A stretch of 64,000 bases of DNA, taken from Liolophura sinensis (Eukaryota; Mollusca; Polyplacophora; Chitonida; Chitonidae). The stretch spans positions 9,475,504 through 9,539,503 of the forward strand of contig NC_088298.1 in the NCBI RefSeq assembly GCF_032854445.1. The letters are read 5' to 3'. How positions within the stretch are numbered: position 1 is the stretch's first letter; every line of letters begins with the position of its first letter. Below the pieces are notes generated by a model. The model worked only from the letters and a program-made list of their open reading frames with translations, searched no databases and was not told the origin of the DNA. A program made the position numbers and the translations under genes. Below, in pieces: positions 32,913 to 44,780 of this stretch.

Positions 32913-34339
32913 TAAGTAAGAACAATGACCATAAATTTTGTCCATGACTAATTTGCCCATTTTTCCTGATTCTGGGAGCTCTGTTTTTTTTACACAGATG
33001 TTTTGAGATGTGCTTGGAACATGGAATTATATTCTACTTGAAAATTGTAGTTTCAGCACCAACAAAATTATATTTTGTGGCATTTATTTGCCTCTGAAAA
33101 TGCATTTTTGTGAGCAAATTTTTATGTCATGTAACATGGTAACCAGCGTCAAATACAGCTTATAAACTAGGGCATTATGATAATTTGGGCTAAAATATTT
33201 TCAGATATTAAGAAACTTAAAATTCATGTCTTACATACCAAAATATAGAGTCTGAAAGACTTACAATTTTTTGTACATTTAGTTTACAATTTACATGAAT
33301 ATTAGGAATTTTTAAGAGCATTTAAGCTAAATTTATCACTTGGCCCTGGCAACTGACCTAAATTTTCGCTTAAATTTTTGCTGGAATCTGAGAGCTCTAC
33401 TGATCTTGTAAGGCTGTATTGGAAAATTATACTAGCAACAAAAAAGGTGACCCAAAAGAAGCCATACCCCTTTTTTGGGGTTAATCTATCAATTTTGGTG
33501 GCTTAAATTACATGTAGAATGGATTGGCTGAGTCCACAATGTTTAGTCTGCGTAAATACAACATTGCAATGGCCCAATCAGATGCATCTCAATTCAGGAT
33601 GTGACAGGTGCAAGTTCACGCTCTGTGTAGACGAATTAACCATTAGATCTACTGACTGACGTGTAAATGTCAGCAGCCCCAATGATAAATTTGTAAACTG
33701 AAGGCTCCAAAGCCGAAGTTTTTTAGGTCCGGAAAATCTGTGTTAGTGTAACGATGGCTTAGAAGCCTATAAGAAAAAATGAAGGTTTCAACACAAAAAA
33801 CACTCGCCTCTAAATCTGCACTTTTCGCAGATAACTCCAAAGCAATAGTCGAGAAAGGTGTGCTCAGACATAGCCTGGAATCAAAAAATGGAATCACAGC
33901 AAACAGCTCTGTTACAATACACACCATTTCTTTTACAAAACATTTTGAAGAACAATGATATGGCTGTATTAAATCAATAATCTTCCTTCACAAAACCCAC
34001 ATAAAAAGCTTTCTGTGCCATTCTTCATAATCCTTCATATCATAAAGATGGAGACAAAGCTAGTGATTCAGAACGGTCAGCTAATCTACAGGTATCTCAC
34101 TGACCACTTCAACCACTCTACAGCCACTGGTCATCACTTGGCCATCTGCTGCCATTCCCAGATTAATTCCACACGCTAATGGACACAGAAAATGGACCTA
34201 AAATTTTCAGCACATAAACATGTACATGTAGGCTTTATACAGAAAATAGCTCAAATTTGTGCAAAAATATGTTAACAAACCAAAAATTCCAACTATAATT
34301 TTGTCCTTAAGAAAGTCTTTTGTGACATACACCAAATTT

Positions 34340-34415
34340 ATACATTTATTTGATTGGCATTTTATGCTCAAGAATATTTCACTTATATGATGACAGTCAG
34401 CAGTACAGTGGGAGA
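34340..34415 (-). mobile_element. SINE family 1 fragment
   Basis: ATTTATTTGATTGGCATTTT, GCTCAAGAATATTTCACTTA, then TATGATGACAGTCAGCAG. Tail and core only. Confidence 0.7.
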
Positions 34416-35436
34416 AATTTTATGCCCAACATTCAAACAAAGAGATGTGCATGTGTTGCATTTGACCCAAAATTTCAACTAGAACACTAAGCAAATGTGA
34501 TTTGAGGTTAACACGGAAGGTATGATGATAGAATAAGTTTCAGCACCAAAAGTAATATTTTATGACCTACATTAGCCTCTCAAAATCCATTTTTCGCCCA
34601 AGACATTTTTCGATACAAATTTGAGGAAAAGTAGGTGTCTGTTTCACAACATTAGGACATTACACATCAAACTTTGTTCATCAAGGGAGATAACTCTTAC
34701 AGCTCCTTTTCACACTGTACAATCTTCAAGAATTAACTGTATACATAAAATATGTGACTTTGCAGTAAAAGTTTGCAAAGATGTTGAAATCAGTGTACTT
34801 GAGACATACATTTACAGGTGGGCGCTTCAAATAGTTATGAATATTAGCATAATTAAAGCAAAATATTACTACAGCTCTTTATCTAACTACATACATGTAT
34901 ATTTAAAACTAAATTTTTTTTTTGCCAGTTTATCGAAACTTAGTTGTTGAAACTGTCTTCGCATGACAAAGTCAAAATTATTTCTTAAAATATCCACTGT
35001 GTACACACACAGTATACAGGTAAGTCAGATATACACAGCCATTTCTCAGTTGTCTGAATTATCTGATGCCAGTCAAGTTGTCCTCTTTTCAAATACACAC
35101 GCAGATATATTGAGCGTACAGCTCAGTCCATCCGTTTCCCTGTTTTTCTAGGCATGGATCGGTCTGATTTGACTTAATGAAGTAATGGAGATTGTCTTCC
35201 CATAGGGTGGTAACCAATTTAAACAATGGTGTGTTTCCCATAAATTTTCTCCCATAAGATTTGAAACTTGATTGCAACTATTTTACTTGTGCTGTTTTTG
35301 GGATTGTAAATGTATGGTGGCACTGATTTCTCTGGCTAGAGACCCATTGGCTGCATTGAGTAATGATTTAATAGCTCAATAAACCGGAGACAGTAGCCCA
35401 CACCCTCCTCTACATTCACAAAAAAATGCCCCTTAC

Positions 35437-35543
35437 CTTTTTCAATACAATGGCACCATGGCTATTTTTAGTGGAATTTTACTCTGTTGTCACGGTAACG
35501 ACAATCCAATCTGTCTGTCCATCCTTCACAAGCTTTTGGTTAC
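35437..35543 (-). other. Possible non-coding exon
   Basis: 107 nt between a good acceptor (TTTGTTACAG) and a good donor (AAAAAG|GTAAGG) on the minus strand. It holds only a ten-codon open frame. It could be a distal 5' UTR exon of RAR or part of an unknown transcript; splice-site pairs this good also occur by chance. Confidence 0.2.
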
Positions 35544-36900
35544 CTGTAACAAATACAAAAGAACTTTCATGAAACCGACTCAACTGTTTAAAGATTCAGT
35601 TATGATACATGACATCTAACAACAAGAGTTTTCTTCAAGCAGAGATATCTACATGTAACCTATAGCTGCAATAATTGCCCGGAAATACATCGACTAGATA
35701 AGATTTCCATGAGTGTCTTCGCATTTCTACTTAGCATTTCGCTCACCTAAAATCAATTAGGCCAAATGCGAATAGTAGTCCAGATGGATGAGAGCCTCTC
35801 ACCAGGTATCAGTCGGATAATAACACAAAGATTATACATACATGCATATGCCATTATGCCAGCAGAACACAATTATGAAACGTTATGTTACATTTTGTTT
35901 TTTACAAGTTTATTTACAAGTCACATACAACATGAAGAATGGAATAAGTTAACAATAAACTACTCATATATATGTATACAGTGACATATTGGGTCGGCTT
36001 TAATCATGCACGACGCTGCATCTGCAGACTGGATGGGCGTTTTCAATCACTGGCTTTCAAGGAGAGAAGATTGTCATCAGTATTTTGGTACATGGATAAG
36101 ATCTCGACCGACTTTGGAGATGAGGTAGTGTCTAAAGCAGAGTGTTCCAGGCAGCTGTTTACCGTACATTTCTATCATATCCAGTCATCTTTTCTACGGT
36201 TAACCCTGTGAGTATAGCCATTCTGGACAAGAAGACGTCCACCTCATTGGGAAGGCCTAAAGCTTATCTCTGTAGCTACCTGTGCCATCTTACAACAAGA
36301 TGTGAAATGAATTTTCCAAACCATGGGAAGCTTATTTATATTATCTGTGATTGATGATCAGATAATCCAAAAGTGGTAAATGTCACTGTAATCCACTGAA
36401 CATCGTTAAATGTGTCACTCAATCTAAGACGTGAACATCTTTCTGTCTCATGCTGTTAACAGCGCCGTGTGGGGTTAATCCTAATCCCCCAGTTAGGCGA
36501 AATGCAAATAAGCGAGTTCAAAAAGTAGGCGAGATGGGTATAAACCTTTCCAGGCGCTATCCAGCCAGATGGGCGCGTCTCGCTTGTTAGAGTCTAGTTA
36601 TATGCACCGAATGACTTTACATAAAGACACACAACATTTATAGTGCAATGTGCAAAGAGACAGCTCAACAAACCGCCAACATCGTCTGAGAATAAATCGA
36701 GTAGATTATACAGAAAGTTATACTGTATTCCCATGTGTGACAGATGCATCCACTTCAACGGAGCATCCATTACAACGAAGAGATAAATTCTAGAAAAAAG
36801 CTTTTGTAATTTAAGGAATTTAGCCCCAGCCCTGACCCCCATGGCCCAGCTGGGATAGGCTCCTGAGGTGTGAAGGCTTGTAATATCCCAATGTAGTAAG
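35544..36900. other. Non-coding block
   Basis: No gene or clear repeat recognised. The stretch 36470-36600 is less AT-rich than its surroundings, with an ATGCAAAT octamer at about 36498 and GGCGAGATGGG/GGGCGCG motifs. Confidence 0.4.
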
Positions 36901-36949
36901 CAGGAGATAATCTGACCTCCTGTGACTCAATCTATCAATGATTTCTTTT

Positions 36950-37345
36950 GACAAATCACGTTCATGCCACCAAAATCTACAACCAATGCCATTAAAAATT
37001 CTTTCAGATATTCTAGTGTGACATTGTGGAACGGACTACCTATGCATGATGAAATATCACAGCATGTCAATGTTTTCAAAAAAACAAAAAAAACAAATTG
37101 GAAATGTTTATCATGTCATAATATATCTCTGTTGATCAAGTATGAAATTGTCTATGATGTGCTACATTGTATATAGTCTTTGATCATCTTACATCAGGTT
37201 CATCTATATTTTATATACATGTATACTGTATAGACCTTGTAAATATCGTTTTGTGTGAATCTGTGTATGCATGAGGGACTCGGGGAAGTTTGGTTTTGGT
37301 AACTAATTGATCTCCCTCAGAGAATTAAGTATTATTATTATTATG
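36950..37345 (+). mobile_element. 5'-truncated non-LTR retrotransposon (LINE) 3' end
   Basis: The open frame 36964-37176 contains TLWNGLPMHDEISQHVNVFK, which resembles the (A)LWNSLP...F(K) motif near the C-terminus of CR1/L2-type reverse transcriptase proteins. After the stop comes a 3' UTR ending GGGACTCGGGG, CTGATCTCC-like text and a (TTA)n run at about 37330-37343, a typical LINE end. All upstream coding sequence is lost, so the copy is dead on arrival. Confidence 0.65.
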
Positions 37346-40300
37346 CTGAGTTTGGTGGGCCATTATCTCTGTAGACACCTCACATTTTGTCTTCAGATGG
37401 TCAAAGTCAAAGCATGGCCTGTCACGAAGACGTGGCTCAATATGCACAAGCCAAGTTGCTATTCTTTGACTCCTTTAGTTTGCTGTTTCACCTGTCGCTC
37501 TGCGCTAACAGCAGACATGATACCCACAATACATCTACATGTAAACAACTTCCAGACAGTACACAGGTCCATTGTTCATACATGTACAACAGCCGCAGGG
37601 TTTTCTAGGAGTGAAAAAGTACGTTCTTATGTACTGGATGGTATGTTACACAAGGACACACCCAACCTAGTCTAACCACGCAACTACACTGAACACTAGT
37701 TGCCGCCTCCCCACATCACCCCCAAATACCACTCCTTACTTTGTAACAATTGTACGTTGTGATTTTGTATCAATTTGATTACTGCCCACACATTATTACA
37801 CTGACTGTGAGAATGTGATCACAAATCACAACACCTTTCAGCATGTAAATACTGATTTCAGGTCCAAGCTCTATAGTACACAGGGTTCATATGCAGGCTA
37901 TTTTTCTTATTACCATGTATAAAAAATGTTATGCCAAAGGAAAAAAAAAAACCAATGTAAGACATCATATAATTTTTAAAAAGATGTGACTATTAATATA
38001 AATATTAAACTTTTGTGAAGCCCTGAAATTGGTATAATGGTGCTGAAAGTTACTCTTTCAAATGTGAAATATGTTTAGGAAATAAGGTATTATTATTAGT
38101 TATAAGTGAAGGGATTCAGGCCTATGCATACAGATAATAATGGTACTAGATTCTATACAACACAATGCTGAGAGCCTATCAATGACTCAAGATTTCACCA
38201 AGTGATCATAACACAGTTTTTCACGAATGTTCATTACCCATATAAAACACGTATTTTCAGCTGCAAACTCTTAGTCTGTCAGTTGGTCACTCAAATTTTT
38301 CACATGTACTTCTAACATGGGCCATTCACTTAGCAAGTGCAATTACAACACCTTTTCCAATATGTTGTCACTGTGGATGTTTTTTGTTTTGTTAGTTAGG
38401 CCACCCCAGTTTTAATTGTTCTTTTACAAGCAGAAATAATTCTTTCAGTATCAGAGGAAGGTAGAAAAACAAAACCTTTCATTTAACTTGAGAAAATGTG
38501 GACTTTTATCATGGCAATTTTTGCTGTTGAATACATATTTGCAAGTTCAACAAATCTAGAAAAGCAGGATAATCATGAAAACAGAGATCCCAGAAAATGA
38601 AAAGGTGGATTTTCAGCTTGATTTTAATTTCCACTTTTGGAGGTTTGGTTTGACCACAAAATTACACAAAATAAAATTTAGCCTGCAAGAATTAGTACTT
38701 CACTAAAAAGCATACAGACTTTTAGGTACTTTAGGGTAATCCCTGGGTACAAGAGAAGCACACTTACAATAACTATATCGATTACTGTAACACTACTTAA
38801 AAACGTTTGTGTCTACACTGTACCATTTTGTTCTGCTAATAGGGCCCTATTCATAACCACACTCACATAAAACAATCAGTTAGAATGAAAGACAGCACCT
38901 GAAGGACTACCATTCAAAGTATCTTAAAAAGGCATTTAGTATGTTTTAGACTTTTTTTTCAACCCAGCAAAAGTTTAGTGAAACCTCGTCTTGACACAGC
39001 CCGAGCGCGTCTCCATTATTGACAGCAAGGTGACGTCATGTTTACACTAGCTCTCTATCGTCAAAGGTATTTTCCATATTATAGTCAAAGCAGTAGCCTA
39101 TGACAGGACTTTGGTGATGAACGTCCAGTGATAAATAGTTTTCTGGGAAATTGGACATGCTGGAAGGATATTTCTTCCACTGCTTGATCGCTTGATATAG
39201 TTAAGCCTGCCGTATCATTTACAGTTTAAGTACCCTGCAGACGCACGGCTAGGGTATACTGGTTCAGGTCTTACCCTCCAGCAGGGTTGTGCTGGTGATT
39301 TGGACCCTTATTAAATTAAGCATTTACAAAATTACAATAGGACTGTGGTACAACTACATGTAGATTCAAGCTCAGTCCTGAAACAAATGGAAATAAACCT
39401 AAGCACCAATAAGGCTGATCTAGACATTCGACTGTCGCTGAATTTTATGCTTCGGTTTTCTGGCTGTGGCTTCTGAAATGAAAGCAGTGCTGACCTAGTT
39501 ATCGCGGATATCAGAGAAAGCACTTCGGCTCGGACACCACGTTTCAATAATTTTACTGAATTTTATAAAAGAAATAGAAAAAAATCCTCCCTTGCGTGCA
39601 AGAAAGACAAAGGAGCAAAATTAAAATTTTTGAATTCTCATAAACTTGAAAAATTGATATCGTAATTTTTAATTAATTTTAAGCCTTGTCAGTGATTTTA
39701 AGCCTTCTCATCCACCTTCAGCATTCCCTAATGAATTTTTCACTGATTCTGATATCTGTTACTTAGAAACTGCTGAGTAAACAGTAAAATGAACGACAAA
39801 AAAATGTATTTGAGTAATTTGAAGAGCATGTCTAAGTTGGCCTTGGGTCTACTGGGGATATGAATGTGGTTTTGGCCGATACGGTAACTTCGCTGAATAT
39901 TACACAGCTTAGAAATCAATTGAATTTACGTCTGTGGTGGTGCATAAATGAAACAGACCTGTCCCACAATATTGTGTGGAATGGCCCCTCGACTGTACGT
40001 AACTAAATCGTTGTAAACGATCTCAAAATGATGTCTTATGCAATAGTTCTGTGTTATCACATGTCACTTCAGGGAGTGAATAGTAAAGGCTATGTCACAG
40101 CTTAGGCTGCGCCATCTGATAGCAAAATGTTCCAAAATTCTCCAGATGTCTGTCTCGATTCACATCAACCAAATGTGCAGCATTGTCACTTTGTTCTAGA
40201 TGCTATTCGGTGAAATCTCATTAAAATGATACTTTTTAGAAAGCTTGAGAATCCTGCTTTCGATTGAAATATATTTTAGCCAGGTGCTGTCTTGTCCTTT

Positions 40301-40919
40301 AAAAACTTGGTTGATAAATTTGTAATTTCCAAGTGATGTCATAGCTTCTCTGAGCCAGTCATCGGCATACCTGTCTAGAGCATTAAAGGTGAAAACAAAG
40401 TGAATTTAACCCAGGCATTGAAGAAGGTGTTCAAATAAAGAATGAAAAATATAGCTTTTAGGTAAGAAATTCTTACTGGAAAATCTATCAGAATGTATCT
40501 AGCCATCAAATATGGTAGTTTCAATGTTCTGTGGTACTTTATGAATGAGCAAAAAAATCAGGATTTTGCCTATTTAGCTTCTTTATTTATCACCTCCTTC
40601 TCCTTGTGAGGAACCCAGGTGTTTGACACCATGAATTGGGAGGATGGCCTTTGGTTGTTGTCACATGTGCAACGTACATGAACCTAGCCTGATGTTGTGT
40701 TCAAATTAAAACTTCTAACAGATGTTTTTACCCAATAATATATATTTTTATACTGTAAAACAAAAACAGCCTTCACCTTCTTCTTACAGGTCACTTTATT
40801 TGCAAAAGGATTTAACCAGTAAATCGTAACATGAAATCTAATTTCAAACAAATAATATGATTTGAGCTGATGTAAATTTGTATGTACATGTAATGATGTA
40901 GTATTGACCAAAAACGGAT
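37346..40919. other. Non-coding block
   Basis: No gene recognised. It contains the first copy of a local duplication (38749-38940). The 122-codon open frame at 37307-37675 starts inside the LINE tail and has no recognisable domain. Confidence 0.5.
38749..38940. repeat. Local duplication, copy 1 (pair with 41098-41287)
   Basis: Runs from ACAAGAGAAGCACACTTACA to CTTAAAAAGGCATT. Same orientation as the second copy 2.35 kb to the right; they share the block GACAGCACCTGAAGGACTAC. Divergence is around 10% by eye. Confidence 0.85.
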
Positions 40920-40920
40920 T

Positions 40921-41085
40921 TGTATTTATTTATTTATTTGATCGCTCCTTTACGTCGTACTCCAGAACATTCCACTAAAAGAGGAACCACCACTACATGT
41001 ATGGTGGGAGGAAACCAGGCAGAGCCCAGGGGTAACCCACGACCATCCACAGGTTGCTGGTGGACCTAATTCCCACATCCCCCCT
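40921..41085 (-). mobile_element. SINE family 1, truncated
   Basis: TTTATTTATTTATTTGATCG, ACGTCGTACTCCAGAACATT, then GGTGGGAGGAAACCAGGCAG and CCCACGACCATCCACAGGTT. The central core is partly deleted. It ends next to copy 2 of the local duplication. Confidence 0.8.
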
Positions 41086-41097
41086 CCCCCTCCCAGA

Positions 41098-41287
41098 ACA
41101 AGAGAAGCACAGTTACAACAACTATACTGATTACTGTAGCACTACTTGAAGTGGTCTGTATCTACATTGTACCATTTTGTTCTGCTAATACGGCCCATTC
41201 ATAAGCACACTGATAAGAAACAATCAGTTAGAGTGAAAGACAGCACCTGAAGGACTACCATTCCAAGTATCTTAAAAAGGCATTCAT
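41098..41287. repeat. Local duplication, copy 2
   Basis: Second copy of 38749-38940, beginning ACAAGAGAAGCACAGTTACA and ending CTTAAAAAGGCATTC, directly beside a SINE. Confidence 0.85.
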
Positions 41288-42927
41288 TTCTTTTTACATT
41301 TTTGTATATATTTCTATTTCTTTAAGTATCGTTGTAAAGGGCTTCTGGGATAAGCAAACTGTACAATCTGACAAAGTTACCCTCTTAAAATAAAGGTTTC
41401 GTTCATTCATACGGACATCAATTAACTCACAAACTCAGGTGACTTAGGTTTTAACGCATCGACTCTACAACCTGCGACTAACACCAATTGCATCCTTGAC
41501 TATATGGGCTATATTAAGATCCGCCACACAAGCTGGGGCAACAAAGCCTTATCCCATTGGAGCCCATACATTCCTACCAGAGCCCCAGGTCACGGTGACC
41601 CGCTGTGACATAACCTACGACCTTGATTCCTGACTTCTGACTATCAATCAGAATCAACTGTACCAGGTACCGTATCTATCTTAATAACCTGAAAGCACCA
41701 TAGCTGAATGTACGGATCAATATGGCACGCTAAAGACGTATTAAACTAGTTGTAGAAGGCTGATCAATGTACCGATTTTAAATACAAAAGACACTTCATT
41801 ACCTACATGTACACTTGGAGTAATTTTAGACCTTATTTAGAGAAGCAGAGCATTCCCTCATGTTACTCCAAAAACTCCACCACCAGATGCAAGTCTTACT
41901 ACAGGAATTTCTCCTGAAAAAAAAAATGCATTTTTAGAGGCAAATAAATGTTATAAAAAATGTAACTTTTGCTGTTAAAAGTAGTACTGACCTACCTTCC
42001 AAGTAAACTTCAAAACACCCTCTTAAGATCAGGAAAAAGCCCTCTTAGAATCAGTTAAAATTAAGAAATAATGTCCTTGTAATCTTCTCAAGCCAAGGTA
42101 TGACTCATAAGTCGGATCTATATCACTTGGCTGGGAAAGATGTATTCTTGGGTGTCATTTTTATATCCTTTTTTTAATTTTTCAACCTTATCCACCTTGT
42201 CGACTATAAATCTGCCGCTAGACACCCATATCAGGGACATTATTTCTATTCTATAACCCTCCCAAAAACGTTTAATGCGGGTAATAAGTAGTTAAATAAG
42301 AAACAAAATGAAAAGAACTCTAGCACACCCATGCGAAGTAGCATTGGAAAATCCCGGCACAGTAACGCTCTAAATATCGCACGGCTTCAAATGTCGTACA
42401 CACCAGGCAAAATCATTGCTCCTAAACAAAAGGTGTAACATGGTCGCTGATTTCTGCTTGAACAAGTATGAAATGAACTGCAAATGCGATTGTTGGATAT
42501 AATCTATGTACTGTTCTGAAGGATGAAACTTTTGTAGGTAAAGGTAATCTTTGACAATGACACTTGTCTTGCCGTGAAATGAATGCTGTTGGCAGGTGCT
42601 GTTTACATACCGTCTGACACACACCAGTTTGTACATATTTTCTTTGCTCTCTGTGAGGTAACTGATTTCCACAGAAATGAAAATACAATAATAATAATAA
42701 ATCGCAACATGTGTTAATAGTGTAGGAAAACTTCCTAAAAAAATATACATGTGCAATGTAGGAACAGGTCAACAAATAGGAACGTTGTATAATAAATAGG
42801 AACATGTCTTAACAAATACTAGTATGCAATGTAGGAAGATTTCACCAAACATGAAATGTGCTTAATAAATAGGAGCAGTCTTCATAAATATAAAATGTAG
42901 CACAATGTCAACAGTAGGAAAATTGTT
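41288..42927. other. Non-coding block
   Basis: Contains a possible non-LTR 3' end at about 41300-41401 (AATAAAGGTTTCGTTCATTC), an estrogen-response-like palindrome (41587-41601) and an old repeat copy (41905-42075). From about 42690 a degenerate repeat of AATAAATAGGAAC-type units begins. The two overlapping 127-codon minus frames at 42370-42805 have no domain I recognise. Confidence 0.5.
41587..41601. promoter_or_regulatory. Perfect ERE-type palindrome
   Basis: AGGTCA-CGG-TGACCC contains the complete 13-bp GGTCAnnnTGACC inverted repeat with 3-bp spacing, the consensus for estrogen-receptor-class binding. Location is 24 kb upstream of the RAR start; any target is unknown. Confidence 0.35.
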
Positions 42928-43124
42928 TAATAAACACATGGGGGGCCTCCATGGCTCAGTTGGCTCCCGGATGTACCTGGGGAGGTCTGTGAGCAACCTG
43001 TGGATGGTCGTGGGTTCTGCTCGGTTTCCACCCACCATAATGCTGGCCGCCGTCGTATAGGTGAAATATTCTTGAGTACGGCGTAAAACGCCAATCAAAT
43101 AAATAAATAAATAATAAACACATG
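42928..43124 (+). mobile_element. Short SINE family 1 copy with 13-bp target duplication
   Basis: Body 42941-43111 is flanked by exact copies of TAATAAACACATG (42928-42940 and 43112-43124). It begins GGGGGCCTCCATGGCTCAGT (A-box region), then jumps to GGAGGTCTGTGAGCAACCTG, so the B-box half of the head is missing. It keeps the core and an (AAAT)n tail. It interrupts a degenerate AATAAATAGGA repeat (about 42690-43215). The exact duplication points to a recent insertion. Confidence 0.92.
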
Positions 43125-43215
43125 TAGGAACAACTCTTTCATAAACAGGTAAACTTCTTACTAGAGGAAATAAAGAGAATTTGTCTCACAAACAGGCAGA
43201 TATGTTAATAAATAG

Positions 43216-44702
43216 GAGAGCCATGGTGGTATGATCCATTATGACAGATGTGCGGAGATTAATACAATCTGTATGCGAGATCATAATGTGTTCAGACAAG
43301 CATTTCTGATAGGTGCTATACAGTCCAGCCCAGCTCTCCCGTCAAGTAACAAATCACCCTGAACAAAGCTTCCTCTGACAAGTGCCTCCCACTGTATGTG
43401 GTTATGATTTTGACATAAAAGCCAATGTGGCATAAAAATGTAGTCATTTATATTTACAGCTAGTTTAACACCTGACTGGATGCAGCTTGTGGCATATCTC
43501 CAAACTGACACCCAGAGGGTGGAGGTTTGAAAGCAGGGGAGGGGGTATAACAAGCGTGCAGATTTGTAATCCTATCAACTTGTCACACTCTCATGGTAGA
43601 TATATCAATACATCTATACAGATATTTTTTGTTCTAACCAAGGTAAATACAAACAAAAGCCTTGTTTAAGAATATATCAATATTTCCAATGTTTAATACA
43701 TATATTTGGTCAATATTATTGGGTATTTCTGAACATGACATCAGGTGCTAATCCAACAGATAATAACAACATATTGTACAAGTAAATGCAAAATCAGCTG
43801 TCTTATCTCTCACCTTTGCAAGCACCACCACCGCCGTTTACACGGCTGGATTACTGTTTAAAGATAGTTTACCAATGCTGGCATTAACATATTACATTTT
43901 GGCCAGTTTAGGGATTTGGTGGTTGGCAAATATTATGCAGGGTTCGAGCGTTTTGGGGGGTTTTTGTTTTTTAAGGAAATTGTCATCGTGGAAGTCTTTA
44001 TGACCGAAGCTGGGTGTTACAGTAGGAATGCTGAGCCTAGCTTTGGGCTATCCTACACGTTAGGACATGCCATATAAAGCATAACATACAGCACGCAGAT
44101 TTAACTGTTTCGTAACTATTTCACAATTCTAATCTACATGTAAGACACCCGACAATACATCCATGTTGTGCTTGCATAATGGAATTTTTCCCACAATTTC
44201 ACAAGTTGAATAACCAGTTTAATGTTGTAACATTTGTGTTGTTTGGCAGTACTGACATGTACACGTATGTAACTGAGAAAATCAAATGCTCTGATAATGT
44301 CAAGAGTACACATGAACTTCACAAAGAAAACACCCCAGAGAATGTCCCGAGTTGACCTTTGCAGTATTTATTCTCAGCTCAAAGGTTATAGGTCATATCT
44401 CAATATATCTGGAGGCAATGACATACTAACAAAATTATACACATGAATTGTTTTTGCTTTTTGGCTTTTTTTTTTCTCCTCTGGAGATATATCTGGATCA
44501 GCTTTGTACTAGCTGACAAAGTGAATTTTTTTTACTGAAGAAAGGTGTCACACAAATGTCATATTAGACAAGGTTCAGATTTCAAATCAGTCTATTGTAA
44601 ATTTTGTAATTTGTCTAACAAACCACATGAACTGATTTTCAAATGCCTCTGATATGAACAAAATAAGCAATCCTATTCTCTTGTAAGGGGATAAACTTGT
44701 AA
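43216..44702. other. Non-coding block
   Basis: No gene and no repeat family recognised with confidence. Confidence 0.45.
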
Positions 44703-44711
44703 ACCAAATTT

Positions 44712-44780
44712 ATGCAGTACTCAAGAATATTTCACTTATATGACGGCGGCCAGCATAATGGTGGGAGGAAAACAGGGAAA
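44712..44780 (-). mobile_element. SINE family 1 fragment
   Basis: GCAGTACTCAAGAATATTTC, core ACTTATATGACGGCGGCC, then AGCATAATGGTGGGAGGAAA. Tail and head both missing. Confidence 0.8.

Larger units (their letters stand above)
31936..35436. other. Non-coding block with SINE pieces
   Basis: Contains SINE copies (32381-32550, 32721-32912, 34340-34415) and inverted old repeats near 32600-32700 and 32930-33115. An imperfect DR4-like half-site pair lies at 32258-32273 (TGACCT-CTTG-TGACCA). No convincing exon. Confidence 0.55.

Noticed and set aside
42370-42805. Two overlapping 127-128-codon minus frames
   Set aside because: Different frames of the same AT-rich DNA with no recognisable domain, no splice context and skewed composition (Tyr, Phe, His).
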